Source: Pelobates cultripes
Lineage: Eukaryota; Chordata; Amphibia; Anura; Pelobatidae
DNA: 64,000 bases
NCBI GenBank assembly: GCA_933207985.1
Contig: OW240912.1
Span: 253,846,946-253,910,945, forward strand
Direction: 5' to 3'
Below are positions 24,012 through 36,659 of the stretch, piece after piece. Made by a program: the position numbers and the translations under genes. The notes beneath the pieces were generated by a model. The model was not told the origin of the DNA, did not search any database, and worked only from the letters and a program-made list of their open reading frames with translations. Numbering within the stretch: the first letter of the stretch is position 1; each line of letters begins with the position of its first letter.

Positions 24012-24095
24012 CAGAATAAAATACAACGTTTTGGCTCCCCTTAGCCCTTGTCAAGTCTGAGGCTCAGGGGAACCGAAACGTTGTTGTATTTTTAA
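24012..24095. repeat. hairpin with CTGA...GAAAC motif
   Basis: ataaaatacaacgttttggc near 24018 is complementary to gaaccgaaacgttgttgtat near 24072, giving a stem with CTGA (24059-24062) and GAAAC (24077-24081) placed as in a degenerate hammerhead core. The core CTGATGA is not intact. A second GAAACG-bearing fragment lies at 24830-24840. Confidence 0.45.
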
Positions 24096-24924
24096 CTGCA
24101 AGAGAAAGATAACTCATGTAACAAGACACAGTATACAGGCTGAATTTGTAAATCATTGAGGATAAAAAATCTTAACAGAACATACACATTTTAAATTAAT
24201 AGTGATCTAAGAAAATTATTCCACTCATAGTCTCAATATGTAAGGCTTTTTCTTTCAATCTTTTTCCTTCTTTCTTTTTATTAAATGTATAGTGAAGACA
24301 AAGGAATTCAGCTGAGCCATACTGCAGGTATCTCATTTCTGTAACTAAATTGCATGGCTTCTGAGCCAGCCAACTGTGGTGAATGTTAGATAATAATACT
24401 TTTGTTGAAAAATCATATTTGACAAGATAGATCTGCTATATTTCCAGTTTTGGGAAATGTCAACTCAGAAATACAATGACAGCAGGTATCTTATTCTCAG
24501 TATTATATAGAGATTGGGGTGAATTGCCAGTTGTATACAAAAGGTAATAAGGATAGTTTCTACCTTGCTACATGCCTTTGTTTGAGGCAATATTCTCCTT
24601 AGGTCTTAAATTCTAATAGCAAAGTTATGAGATTACCACCATTTATCAATGTCTTCAATTGGCCATCATCACATTTTTTGTAACTTTTTTATTATTTGAG
24701 ACAATAGGATATACATCGAAATAGTGTAGTGGGAAGTTTATGTGCCCCAAGACATGTACTTAAAGATAAGAGTACTTACAATGTTATGTACCATAATGAT
24801 ATATATTGAAAAAAAGTATTTTACAGACTGAAACGTCGACTGGAAAGTTGTGTGAATTTGCAATTGCTCAATAAAGCAACAGATTAAATTTACCTTGAAA
24901 GACTTGTTGCTCTCAACTGGTATC

Positions 24925-24966
<42 letters not shown>
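24925..24966. repeat. (AT)n microsatellite
   Basis: About 20 AT dinucleotides followed by a short AC run. Confidence 0.9.
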
Positions 24967-24974
<8 letters not shown>

Positions 24975-24994
24975 CTGTGTACTGTAAATCCTCA

Positions 24995-25080
24995 TAGAGT
25001 GAAAGCTCGTTTGAACAGGGCCTTCTTCACCTGTAAATATTCCCTTTCTATGTCAGGCTCAGTTGGCACTTATAGTAAGT
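24995..25080 (+). mobile_element. LINE/SINE 3' region fragment
   Basis: gtgaaagctcgtttgaacag followed by ggccttcttcacc resembles the region just upstream of L2-type tails (compare 49085-49195). The terminal tail itself is not present. Confidence 0.35.
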
Positions 25081-28000
25081 GCAGTTTTACTCCTGAAAAG
25101 GGGCACTGCAAGGTTCTGAAAACATCTGGGGCTTGAGCCCAAAAGAAAACATGATTAGCTCCACACTAACAGAAAAGCGGGAATATACTCTGAGATATGC
25201 CTCCCTTTCTATGTTATACCCCCTCCTCTCAACCCATGAACAGCGTGCTGGAAATAAGTACATGCTGCACACCTAGGTATTTAGTGTGATCTCACCCTGA
25301 TGCAAAAAGTTCTGTTCTCCAGTCACCTTGGGGACACTATATTACTAATCTTTGCTTTTATCATAGTCTACTTAATTGAGAAGCATCTAAAATTCAAAAT
25401 GAAAAAAAAATACTAATATTCCCTAGCACCTACAACCAACTGTACAGATAAAGAGCCCCTCATCTGGAGATTCAGCTGCCAAAGACCCCTCCCCCAGAGA
25501 TGCCTATGCTACTGAACCTGTTATATAACATATACCTCTTAAAAGATTGTAGACTTTTGCACTGTGAAAAAAATCACTTTGGTCAAAAGAACTTCTGCAA
25601 TACAGCTCTTTTACTCAAATATCTTTCACAAAAAAAGATTCTGCAAAATGAATCAGGAGAACCAAAGAACCATTAAAAAAAAGCCAATCGGTTTACTGCA
25701 AAATATAGTAACTAAGAGAGCAAAAAACAGGAAGAACAGTAAAAAAAAATCTATATTTATATATTTATCCATAATTTTTTTTTTTTTATATATATATATA
25801 TATTTGTTTTCTGCTTCTCATTTTCTCACTTGAGAAAATAAACATTAGTGGCTGTTCCTTAACTATCAATCATAATTTTTCCCCTAAATCATCCTTTTTT
25901 CTGGTGTCATGGGTGGAATACCAAATCAGAAATAAAATATTCACGTACCTTTATTACACAACTCATTTGGTTGGCGATTCAGCTACATTTCAGCTTAAAG
26001 TTAAAGAATGCGTACCCGATTGGCTGGATCTAATAATCTAAACCGAATCAAATTTGGACAAATTGTAGTTCAGAACTAAATGAATCTCCAAGTCTAAAAG
26101 GTAAGGTTAGTAGCATAAATATCCACATATTGTGTTAACAAATCAGATCTATGAAATTATTAAAAGGTTTTGGAAAGACCACATTCTCTTGTTTTGATGC
26201 CTGACGCTTCAAGCATTCCATGGACTACCATTCGTAATAATTTAAAGAAGTGCTCAGTTTACTTCATAACTTCAAGGCTTGGTGAGACAGGTGGAGAGAC
26301 CACTTTGCAAAACAGTGCTATGTGAATCAATGCTTGTGATGTGAGGTCTTAGACCAATTGAAATAGAACAAAGTGAACAGTCTGATGAAAGCTTTAGTAA
26401 AAGTAGTAGAAAACATTGAACTCCACTGAGATAGCATCAAATACCTGCTGACTGCTATTAAGGACTGCAAAAATGCCTTATTCCTGATAAAACTCAATTC
26501 TGTTCATTAGTGGCTATAGGCATGTGTCATATAAAAACCTTTCCAGACACATATTTTTTAAAAATTGCACACATAAAAGGTTTATAATGTCTTTTAAGTT
26601 ACAATTTGTTGTGTTGCCTGGATTATGTTTTTGACATAATCATTCTGTACACATGCAGTTACAATACATTGGGCATGCAAGTGCTTTTCCATTTACTTCT
26701 TTCTTTTAGGAATATGATACACACATACTGTCCAACATTGGGAGGTATGGAATCAGGATGGGTGAGAGGATCCTGATGGCGGTGCCACCCTGACACAAGT
26801 TGGGCCACCGTCAATGGGTCTTTAATTTGTTATGGGCATTGCAAGTTGTACAGCATATGCACAGTAGTGTGAGAGTAGTTTCAAGCAAGCCAGGCTGACT
26901 CACAGACTCGATGGCTGCTCCTCAACATAGAAAACCACGCAGAGAGCACTGGTGAAGTCTAATGACGTGCTTGTGCTTTGCTGCCTGGGGACAGTTCCTT
27001 GGTGTCTTTCAATGCAGGATACCATGGAACAAAATCAAGACTGTGGTAGGGACTGTTCTAATGAGAGAATGGAAAGCCTGATGCACATATTCCTTGGAAT
27101 TATTCTCTGATACTGCTACTTTCTCATAACTCAATACTTTCTGTTCCCAGTGACATCAGGGGGTAGAGCTATACTACTGCAAAAGGTATAGGCATTTTTT
27201 CTTCAAGCTGTGCATCTTGGGTCATGCATGAAAATGATTGTTATGTACCTCTAGTATCTTAGTTTCCTGTGTTCAAGAAATATTGGTGGGTATTCACTAA
27301 TTCAACACACAGTTGCAAAGATTGACAAGTGACAGACAGTAAATCTGTAGGCCAAACTAACCAGCCATAATTAAATATTCAAATAGGATGAGACACAGGT
27401 TAAATCCAACTTGGTTACAATGGCCTTCACCTTGCAAGTTGGTTGTCAATTCACTGTTTAGTAAATATACTCCAGAGGCAGTTTATGCAGTGTGATGGAC
27501 AGAGCGGCAATTTAATCCATTAGTACAGTCAACTAGAAAGTCACAGTGTGTCTGACATTAGAGGAATGTATTTAATGAGACCATGATTCCATAGCTAATT
27601 TAATAGTGTTTTATCCTGTCTTTTTGTCACATTATTTTTTGTAAACTGCTTGAATAAGTGCTCTGCCTGATGTTTGATAGCTTTTACTTTTGAATTAATG
27701 TCATTGAAAAGAGAATGATGTAAAGTAAATGCAATTTGATTGAAATGGACAAAACAAAGGCTACTTTCTAAGAAAAAAAAACACGTTTCAACACTATAGA
27801 AGAAATCATCTGGCTCATACTCAATTGCAGAAGAATCAGAAGTACTTTTTTTCAGGTGATCAGTATCCTAAAGATGTAAATATAATAGCTTTTATGGTCA
27901 AATCAGATTAAAAATGGAAGGCTTGATACTGCAAGCTGACAACGTTAATGTCAAAACCTTAAATATCATGAATTTTGTTTTACATATTTGCTAAAAGTAG

Positions 28001-29053
28001 TTTCCATTAAAAAAAAATATGTTTTCGTCACTTTCCCAGGCCTCGTAAAACAATGCAAGCCTGTCCCAGTGTAGAGGGCTGATAATTACAACTACACATT
28101 TTGTTTTGCTTCATCACACTTAACTATAGGTGGCTAAAATTGAAGACATAGGAAAAAAGAGCGAGCGGCAAAGTGCCTTCCATCTGCTTTTAATTAAAAA
28201 CTGGTTATGTTGCCTACTGTTTTCTCTAAATTCTGTTTGCAAACAGTAGGAGGAAACTTTTCAATTACTTGCCTTTGGTTCACAATTGCCTGCTCAAGTG
28301 GAAAGCAAGCTATAGAATACACCTTAAAAAAACATAGGAATCTTCTTCTTCGTGCAAGTACAGTCACAAGTTATAATCTTACACAGTATTCTTTCGCCAA
28401 ATATGCTGTAATAATTTTGGATGAGATGAAAGAATTTAATGAGCATACGTTGTCAATAAATTCATTATTTGCTGCTTGTACCATCTCAGCCTAATTTAGA
28501 ACATGTTGCAATTCTCCAATATTGAGAAAAAGTACAGTATGTGTTTTTTGCATGGGAGATGACATATAAAAAGACATGAATATTTTGAGCAAAAACCTTA
28601 ACAGTGCTCTAAAAGCACACAGCAGCAAAATCAATAGATTTCTCACAGTTAGTTATAGTAATTTATGTGTGAACCTAAATACTGAGCAATATCAGTGAGT
28701 CTGCCATGTGTAAGTTAAAAAGCATACATAACATGAAAATTGCTCACATACCTCATTCAGGCTGTACATATGTGTATAGAACTTTCCTCATATGTACAAC
28801 TGCTTATACCACTGTCTGCATGTTTATAATCAATATAATCATACAATTCTAGTTTTATGGATTTCTTGAAGAAAAAAAAACTTACTGTCCTGGCCCAGGT
28901 GTATATATTACATACAATATACTGGGATGTGTGTAGAGGAGAAACCAAGATATAACAAGTAGTGCTCAATCCAGCAATATCCAGAAGGAAACAGAGAACA
29001 CCACACTGGTCAGAGTTATAGTCAATTTATTATTTAGGCAGATCTCTGGTTTA
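25081..29053. other. intronic, nothing recognised
   Basis: AT-rich. Poly-T/(TA)n lies at about 25765-25803. Around 26720-26830 a GC-richer patch (tgtccaacattgggaggtat) may be a dispersed repeat. The 95-codon frame at 28207-28494 has no recognisable motif. No exon seen. Confidence 0.5.
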
Positions 29054-29460
29054 CAGAGTGAAATGATGAGAGAGAGACAGACAGACAGACAGAGTGAAAT
29101 GATGAGAGAGAGAGGGAGAGAGACTGAGAGTGACATGGTGAGAGAGAGAGATAGACAGACAGAGTAAAATGACGAGAGAGAGACAGACAGAGTGAAATGA
29201 CGAGAGAGACAGACAGACAGAGTGAAATCTGAGGGTGAGACAGAGTGAAATGACGAGAGAGAGACAGAGTGAAATGACGAGAGAGACAGACAGACAGAGT
29301 GAAATCTGAGAGAGAGACAGAGTGAAATGACGAGAGTGACAGACAGAGTGAAATGACGAGAGAGACAGAGTGAAATGACGAGAGAGAGAAAGAGAGAGAA
29401 ATATATACCTATCTGTCTGCCTGTCTTTAACTCAATGTATCTATCTACAGAGAGAGAGAG
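29054..29460. repeat. GACA/GAGA minisatellite
   Basis: Irregular tandem units combining GAGAGA, GACAGACAGACA and the phrase AGTGAAATGACGAG, repeated about ten times over 400 bp. It creates a false 214-codon serine/leucine-rich open frame on the minus strand (28966-29610). Confidence 0.9.
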
Positions 29461-31732
29461 ATGTGTAGAGATAAATACCACAAGAAAGGTTTTATGAGAG
29501 AGCAACGTACAAGAAAAAAATGCGGCCAGTCTTCCATAAAAATACAAATTTAATTTTCCAGTTCGGTTAAGATTTAGAAATATATATAATTGTGTTATCA
29601 GAATAAGCATGTATTTCCCTTTGACTAAGAGGAATTAGTTAAGAGCTATTTTGATGACATTCATTTTCAGTAGAAATGTCTGTTTTTATTTTTTATGTGG
29701 TTCTCGGGATTGTATAACACAAACTTATTTTATAATTTATGGGAAAATCGTTATTGTTTGGCTTGTCTGTTTGCTTTTATGCTTGAATATAATTGGATAT
29801 GATTTTCATCCAAAACAAAGCAATGAATATATATTTTATGTATATATAATTTCAGTTTTCTTATCATGGAATTTTTGTGAATAAAATTCCCAATTGTTGG
29901 ATAAAAATATACCATTAACAGCCTTATTATTACACTATAGTAGTCTCAGCTTAAAAGAAAGTGTCTCTTGCAGTGCTTAGATGAAAAATGGTATATTTAC
30001 ACTACCAAGTAACACTCTGAGTGTAAATTCAATCAAGAATAAAATGCTATTACGTACAAACATCTCCCTGGCTGGTGCAGAGGGGTACTGGAGCGTAGAA
30101 TATACTTATATCCAAATAGCTAAGAGTCAGAGATCTGTGCATTTCTGCAATTCTTTGACAATATGAGTTTGTCACCTCTGCAAAACAAGATATTTTTACA
30201 TCTATCTTTTTACTCATTGCTTTAAATTCACGATTTCAGCCTGAAATAGAATTAAAAAAAAGAAAATTTGAATTTAGTAGTGGTTTATTTTGCTTTGGAT
30301 TAAGCTGCCTATTTCTTATCACTAGAGTTGATTCATTCATTTAAACAGGTACATCTTTAAAGGAGTTGACATATTATGCATATTATTGAAATATTATTAC
30401 TATTTTGAAGTAGTTATCATTAAAACTTTAAATTTTATGGCAATTTAGTAATTGAACAAAGCTGTACTTTGTTGGGACTTACAACACTTTAGATTTAACT
30501 ATTTTAGTCAACTAATAAAATAAATATTAGTGATTATCTGTTTTTAATATCATGTTTTTTATATTATATAAGAAATCCTGTATCAAAAAGATTGGTATAG
30601 GTTGCATATACCTTACATATATTTCTTCTATCACCTGACTACTGATATTAAGTTGTACCCTAGTAACAGAGAGCAAAACTGGTGAGGTTTAGTGAAATAC
30701 AAATTTTAATAAACTGCTATATTGGCATTACTATTTAAAAAATAAATTGCATATAATATAACCTCTATGTATAATACTTTATAATGCATATACAGTATAT
30801 ACGAAAATAAGTCTTTCAGTATATGTCTCGGCTTCTCCTTTACGGGGAGGCCATTTTTAAGCCTCTTTGGTTAGAAGTCATCTTATCTGACCAAAACACA
30901 TATTGGTAATCAATAGCTGGTATGAATCCCGAGGTGATGAACAGGCACAGGGTAACTCACAACAACATTCTGGGATTTGGGAGTGTGTATGGTCTTAGCT
31001 GATAAATGGTGCTTCCAAATTTACAGAAAATCAACAATGGCTGGCCTCTCCCTTCACACTCCCGCGCAAGAGAAAATCCAGAAAAAAAACAAAAAAGCAT
31101 TTAATATATATATATATATTTGGTATTTGTGCACCTGATTATTATGTTATGCAGCAGCCAAAAATGATGGATTGGGGAATGTTGATTTACTGAATCTATT
31201 GCGGGCCACCCACTTTAGATTGAAAGACATATAAATTTAAATGAGACTTTATACCAAACACAATATTTCCCCATTTTTCTTTTTTTTTAATGTATCAAAT
31301 TCACAAAAAAAACCTCTGTCACAAAACAAACTTCTCCAATACGGTTAGATGTGTACAGGTTTCGAACTTGCAATCATCTCTGCTTGGCAGATCCATTAAT
31401 TCATTGCAGCATTGAGTGGTATGATTGGTGATAAAAAGTAGATGTTGCTTCATATACAATTACATAAATGACAGCTTTGGAACATATTTCACCTGTCCAA
31501 GGAATAACAATGCACTTGTGTGAATCAAATTGATGGCAACAAATTTGAGTCGATCAAATGAACAATTTGCACATACATTTCAATCTGCATGTCAATTTGC
31601 AGATTTTTTTTATTTTTATTTATTTCACCTTCTACATGAGGCTCCCTGGAAGATTGGTATGGGAATCGTTCGCACATAGGCAAAGGTATAATGCAATGAG
31701 AAGGTGAGACAGTAAAAGCAATTAGTTTTACC
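29461..31732. other. intronic, nothing recognised
   Basis: AT-rich. A short (TA)n run lies near 31105. No exon, RNA gene or element recognised. Confidence 0.55.
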
Positions 31733-32802
31733 TTAAAGGGATACTGTAGTGTCAAGAATACAAAGCTGTATTTCTGGCACTACAGATCCCTCTGCCTCCC
31801 CCCTTCCTTGTGCCCCCCCCCCTCCTACCCAGTAAATAAAGGGTTAGAAACCCTTTATTTACTTACCTGATCTCAGCGCCGTTGTCCCTCGGGGCTGGGT
31901 CGAAGCTCTGCTCCCTCTGACGTCCCGCGACGAGCGGACTCTAATGCCCATGTGGCAAATCTAGCCACTTCAGATTATGCTGTTATATGTCCAAGGGTTG
32001 TCCTAGAAAACTGGTCAACTTATGTGCTTTTATGTATTCGCTTGTAACTGTAATAGAGGGCATTCGTATGCTAGTGGCACGAAAGCCGCTAGCATTCAAA
32101 CAAAGTACCGAATGGGAGTCCACACACAGGGGGTCGTGTGGCTCCCATTAACCCATTGCAACAGTGTATGCAATTGATTCCCAATTGATTCCCAGGGTGG
32201 CCGTCGTTCGGATACCGACCACGCGGCGGTGGCGGCCATCTTGGATTCCCTTTTAGCCCAGCGGTCTTTGGTCGTCGAGTGCCTGGAACTAAAATCGGCT
32301 ACTCGACGGTGCGAACACCGCTGGACTTCCAGGCCGTTCGGGAGCACCGGTCTTTCGGTACTTTCTTCCAATCTATGTATTTGTGACTTTTCTGAAGAGC
32401 TGAGGTTAAAATGTATTTTGTGCGTCGTACGGTTAATTTTGCGGTACTTTCACAAAGTATGTGCTCAGACCCCAGCTATCTACTGTATAACCCCTGTAAA
32501 GTAATTAAGGAAACCCCTTGCATGGGGAACCACATAAATACTGGAGCTTGTGAATAAAATCGTGCAGAGCGTGAGGACATCCAGTGTCAGATAACGGACC
32601 AAAAGTCTGTTATGATTCCGTAAGCGCCCCCAGTGGCTTTCTGGTAGACAGCCGCAGAGGGCAGACTTAGTGCTGCAATGTAAACATTGCAGTTCTTTGG
32701 AACTACAATGTTTTACATTACAGCACTAGGTGCAAAAGGGACACCGCACCCAGACCACTTTAATGAGCTGAAGTGGTCTGGGTGCCTACAGTGTCCCTTT
32801 AA
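31733..32802. mobile_element. TTAA-flanked T2/Kolobok-like element, interrupted
   Basis: The ends are TTAAAGGGATACTGTAG at 31733 and the complement of TTAAAGGGACACTGTAG at 32786-32802, including TTAA on both sides. The right part holds the inner palindrome cagaccacttt...aagtggtctg (about 32751-32780), shared with the copy at 56211. The middle is occupied by an LTR-like insertion. Confidence 0.65.
31950..32610 (+). mobile_element. LTR-like insertion inside the TTAA element
   Basis: Possible start TGTGGCAAATCTAGCC. Toward its end it shows cataaatactgg (TATA-like, about 32533), then gaataaaatcg (polyadenylation-like, about 32551). A CpG-rich central block lies at about 32190-32350. The layout fits a solo LTR on the + strand. 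The exact 3' edge and a target duplication are not visible. Confidence 0.45.
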
Positions 32803-33959
32803 AATATCCTCTACATAATGGAATATAAGATTCATATATAATTTTCCTTGAATCAGAAATTATTTTTAAATGGATGATGTTTAGTAAGATTGTCAAAGAC
32901 AGATAGGTATGACATTGGTCCTCCCTCTATGGCTTTACAAATAACACTTGGTGTTTGTTCCCTGTAATTCCATTAAATACATTATAATTTGAGACTGGAT
33001 TACTACTCTCCTGAGTTCTTGAGACACTGTCAAGCCTTGAATCTAACTAACAAGATTATTTTCTTAATACATAAATTGTTGGTTATTCAAAGTGAAATTA
33101 AAATTGAAGTTAAATTAGCCTGTACTGACACTTTGAGTCATCCTTTTCAATTTGAACCTCTCTTGGTGCTCGCTGCATTTTATTTTTTTTAAGCTGTTGC
33201 AGCACATTGGTCACCGTATTTCGGTATCATAAGTGATACAGCGAATTGTAAACGTTCTGGAATTATTTATGACCACACTATGCATGTCTTATTTACCTGT
33301 CATGGTTTTTGTTACCCAACAGTGTTTTCTGAACTGTGTTATGTGTATTCTGGTTTTGTCTCAGCTTTGCTTTTGACTACTATAACCTCTGGACTCCTTG
33401 ACTTTGGCTCTGTTTAATTGACTTGCTGTTATTCTGGATCCCTTGATATATTATCGCCTGTCCCTGTTTACTCTCTGTCTGCTTTATAGACTGTATTCTA
33501 TACTATTATATGTTAAGCTCGGCCACTCTAAGGACTGGTAATATGTCTTACTTTTTAGTATAGGATACCCTTAGCTCAGTTAGCTAGGGTTGTTGGGGTA
33601 CTCCAGTCTGGAATTCAGCTTTGTTTTTATACTGGCTATTTTGACCTAAAATGTGGATTTTGCTTTGAATTCACATTAAATTTCTAACAATTCACACATA
33701 GTGAATATGTCTGTGTTCTAAATTGCTAAATTCTATGAGAATAGAAAGACACTGGAGCAGTCCTACATATTGGAGAAAATTGTTCTAATAGTGTTCCATG
33801 CTTTCAACTGAGACATGACAATACTGAGAAATGAGACATTACCTATGAGTATAGGAACGTATCTTCCTGATCCCTGATACACCACAAATGGAATATTATA
33901 TCGCTTAACATTACATTTATGCAGCATTACATTAAAAATCAGAACAGACTGATAAAATT
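32803..33959. other. intronic, possible unnamed repeat
   Basis: Around 33295-33660 a T- and C-rich stretch (starting tgtcatggtttttgttaccc) looks like a dispersed repeat. The rest shows nothing recognisable. Confidence 0.4.
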
Positions 33960-34950
33960 TCCTTTTTAGGCGGTACATCAGATAATTGTTCTTACTGTAA
34001 AGAACTCTTTCCTTTACTATAGCCTATATCTTGGTTGTTTTTTCCAGTCTAAATTGTAGACCTTGTGTCCTGTGTTTAGTCTTATTAATGACTAGACAAT
34101 GGTTTTAAAGTTGCTCCAAATATATTTGGATAATGTTATTATTCCCTTTGATTCTTCATAATTAGAATGTTCCGTTCCTTTATTCATTCTGTATCCAGTG
34201 TCTTCACTTTTTCTAATGCCATAACATCCTACTTTACAACAGGTGCTCAAAAGTACACAATGTGTGGTCTTACTATTGATTTATAAAGAAGCAAAATTAT
34301 ATTTTTGTTTCCAAAATTAATGCCCCTTTTTATGCTGATTGAAATTGTACACTGTTGCCTAGTTTGACGTTTGTAACAATCCCCAAACTGCGTCTTATGT
34401 GTTGTTATCCCTAATTCACTAGCATTTAGGGCGTAAGTTGCTTGTGCATTCCTCACTCCGAAGTTCATAACTTTGCATTTATCTACATTAAATTGTATCT
34501 GCCATTTGAGTTCCCAATCCCTTGAGCTATCTAAATCCCTCTAGCTATCTAAAACTTACTTAGTTTTGTGCCTTATGCAAACAATGACACATAACTTTGA
34601 ATATCTATTTCTAAATCATTTGTAAATAGATTGGATGAAGTGGCCCCAAAACAGAAACCTGAGAGACACAATTTACCACTTTTTTTCCAGCTTGAAAATG
34701 TACCATTAATTACATCTCCCAGTTCTCTATCTTTAAGCCAATGTTCTATGCAAGAACAAAAAATTTCATATGGCCCAATTTCTTTTATTTTGAACACTAA
34801 CTTTTTGTGTGGACCACCTTGGCAAAATCCAAGTAGAGCATAACAATTGCAACACCATGATGTATCCTTCTGCTGGATCATAGAATACAATATCATTTGT
34901 TTAACATGGTCTTTGTTTCATAAAAGGGTGCTGATTTATGCTAATGTCAT
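33960..34950 (-). pseudogene. old CR1-type LINE fragment (RT 3' half)
   Basis: Read on the minus strand, it parallels the copy at 40781-42200. Pieces equivalent to KLVFKIKEIG, then EHWLK and INGTFSSW, occur in 34896-34573. MNFGVRNAQATYALNASELG and KNIILLLYKSIVRPHI occur in 34468-34247. Frames are broken by many stops and indels, and the FADD catalytic motif is degraded to a FA remnant. Clearly older than the 41-kb copy. The 3' tail is not preserved. Confidence 0.8.
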
Positions 34951-36027
34951 TGTTCCAAATGAATTCCTGTTTCTGTGATGTTAGTGTTGAATGCAACATC
35001 AACTTCCAGCCGGTATTTTGGTTCTACCTATCCTTCCAAGATGTAACCTTTATTTCAAAGCTATGATACGTATCCAAGTTTTTCACAGTTAACTAGTGAA
35101 AGCATTATAGAGGGAAGGGAAGGGGGCTATTTTTCTGGTTTATCTGTTTAATTTGAGTGTATCTTGGTCCTTCTTCCTTGTCTGGTTAGTCATTTATAAT
35201 TTCAGTAATCATTCTCCATTATAAGTATTTTTATCAATACCTTGTGATTTGCAAATGTCTGTAGCATCATTGACAGTCCAAGGCAACCTCTAAAAATAAG
35301 TGATTCAAAATGTGGGGTTCTTGTGAAGGGATCTTTAATTCCTGCGTTTGTTCTGTTTTGTACATTGCTTATGACAGCAATAAAAAGACTATGTATCTGG
35401 TTAGAACATATATACTGTGTTTCAAAAGTAAAACGAGTCAAAGATAAACAGAACACAGTAAGGGTTTATAGGAACTGCTAATGTAGACAAACAAGATAAA
35501 ACACAAGTTATAAGATTGGTAGAGATAGCTTTAAAATATGTAAAAAGCACCTAAACAATATTAGATCATATATTTATACTGTAACACTAAGAAATATAGA
35601 TCATTAAAGGGGCATTTCTGTTATGAAATAATTAAAAAATATATACATAAAACATATGAAGAACTTATTTACTTTATAATTAATTTTGTGAAATGAAATG
35701 GTTAAAAGGCTGTACCTGCCTTGCTGAACAAACTTAAGGGTTTTTATACAGTAAAAACTTCGATGTAGGAAGTTCATATAGTGCAGTGGAAAATAGTTGG
35801 AAAAACATTGTCATCCTGACTTTGTTAGACTTTTTAATTCTGCTATTTAGGCATAAACTCTAAAAGTCAGTTGTCCATGTACACCTCAACTAACTGTTTA
35901 GTCAGCAATGTATCTAGTAATTTGTTTGGTACATAAGACAGGCATGCACCTTGAGAGGAAGATGCTTGTTTTGAAGAAAATCCTGAATTCTATTAACGTA
36001 ACACTGAGGCCACCATTTAATTAATCA
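34951..36027. other. intronic, nothing recognised
   Basis: AT-rich, no exon or element recognised. Confidence 0.55.
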
Positions 36028-36100
36028 ATTATTATGTTATTATGTTATTATTCATATAGCGGCAACAAACTCTGCAGCGGATCCTTCCTCCTGTGGCCCC
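36028..36100 (-). mobile_element. L2-type 3' end fragment, minus strand
   Basis: TTATTATG repeats followed by atatagcggcaacaaactct gcagcg are the complement of an L2-like tail (CGCTGCAGAGTTTGTTGCCGC then TATATGAATAAT). Confidence 0.6.
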
Positions 36101-36109
36101 CACCGATGA

Positions 36110-36600
36110 TCTAAGTATATATATATACACACACACACATACACTGTCTAGGTGTATTTTACTATTAATATATAGATAATTATACATATATATATTAATA
36201 TCAAATTACACGTAGACTGATACTGATTAAATATATATATAATTATTGTTATATGTATATTTCTATATAATATAAAAAAATATGTAAATACGTTAAAAAA
36301 TAAAATAATAAAAAGAAAAAAAATAATTAAAAAATATATAGATGTGTGTTATTTCGTTCTAACTGTATTGTGATATTAATATATATATATATATATATTT
36401 ATATCAAAATACACATAGAACGAAATAATATATATATATCTCTATATACATAAATATATATGTATATATCACTATATATATACCTATATATAAATAAAAA
36501 TATTTTAAAAAATCATATATATATATACGTATATATACACATACGTATATATATACATATATTAATTCTACATATATATTTATGTAATATTTTTACATAA
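36110..36600. repeat. AT-rich microsatellite block
   Basis: Several (TA)n, (CA)n and ATATATTAATAT runs in succession, almost pure A/T, with short palindromes throughout. No gene. Confidence 0.85.
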
Positions 36601-36659
36601 TTAGGTATCTTAATTAATTACAATTAGTGGGACCTGCCTGACAACCCATGCCGAAAGTA

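Noticed and set aside
28966..29610. A 214-codon minus-strand frame rich in Ser and Leu
   Set aside because: It is the translation of the GACA/GAGA minisatellite, with period-driven repeats and no domain.
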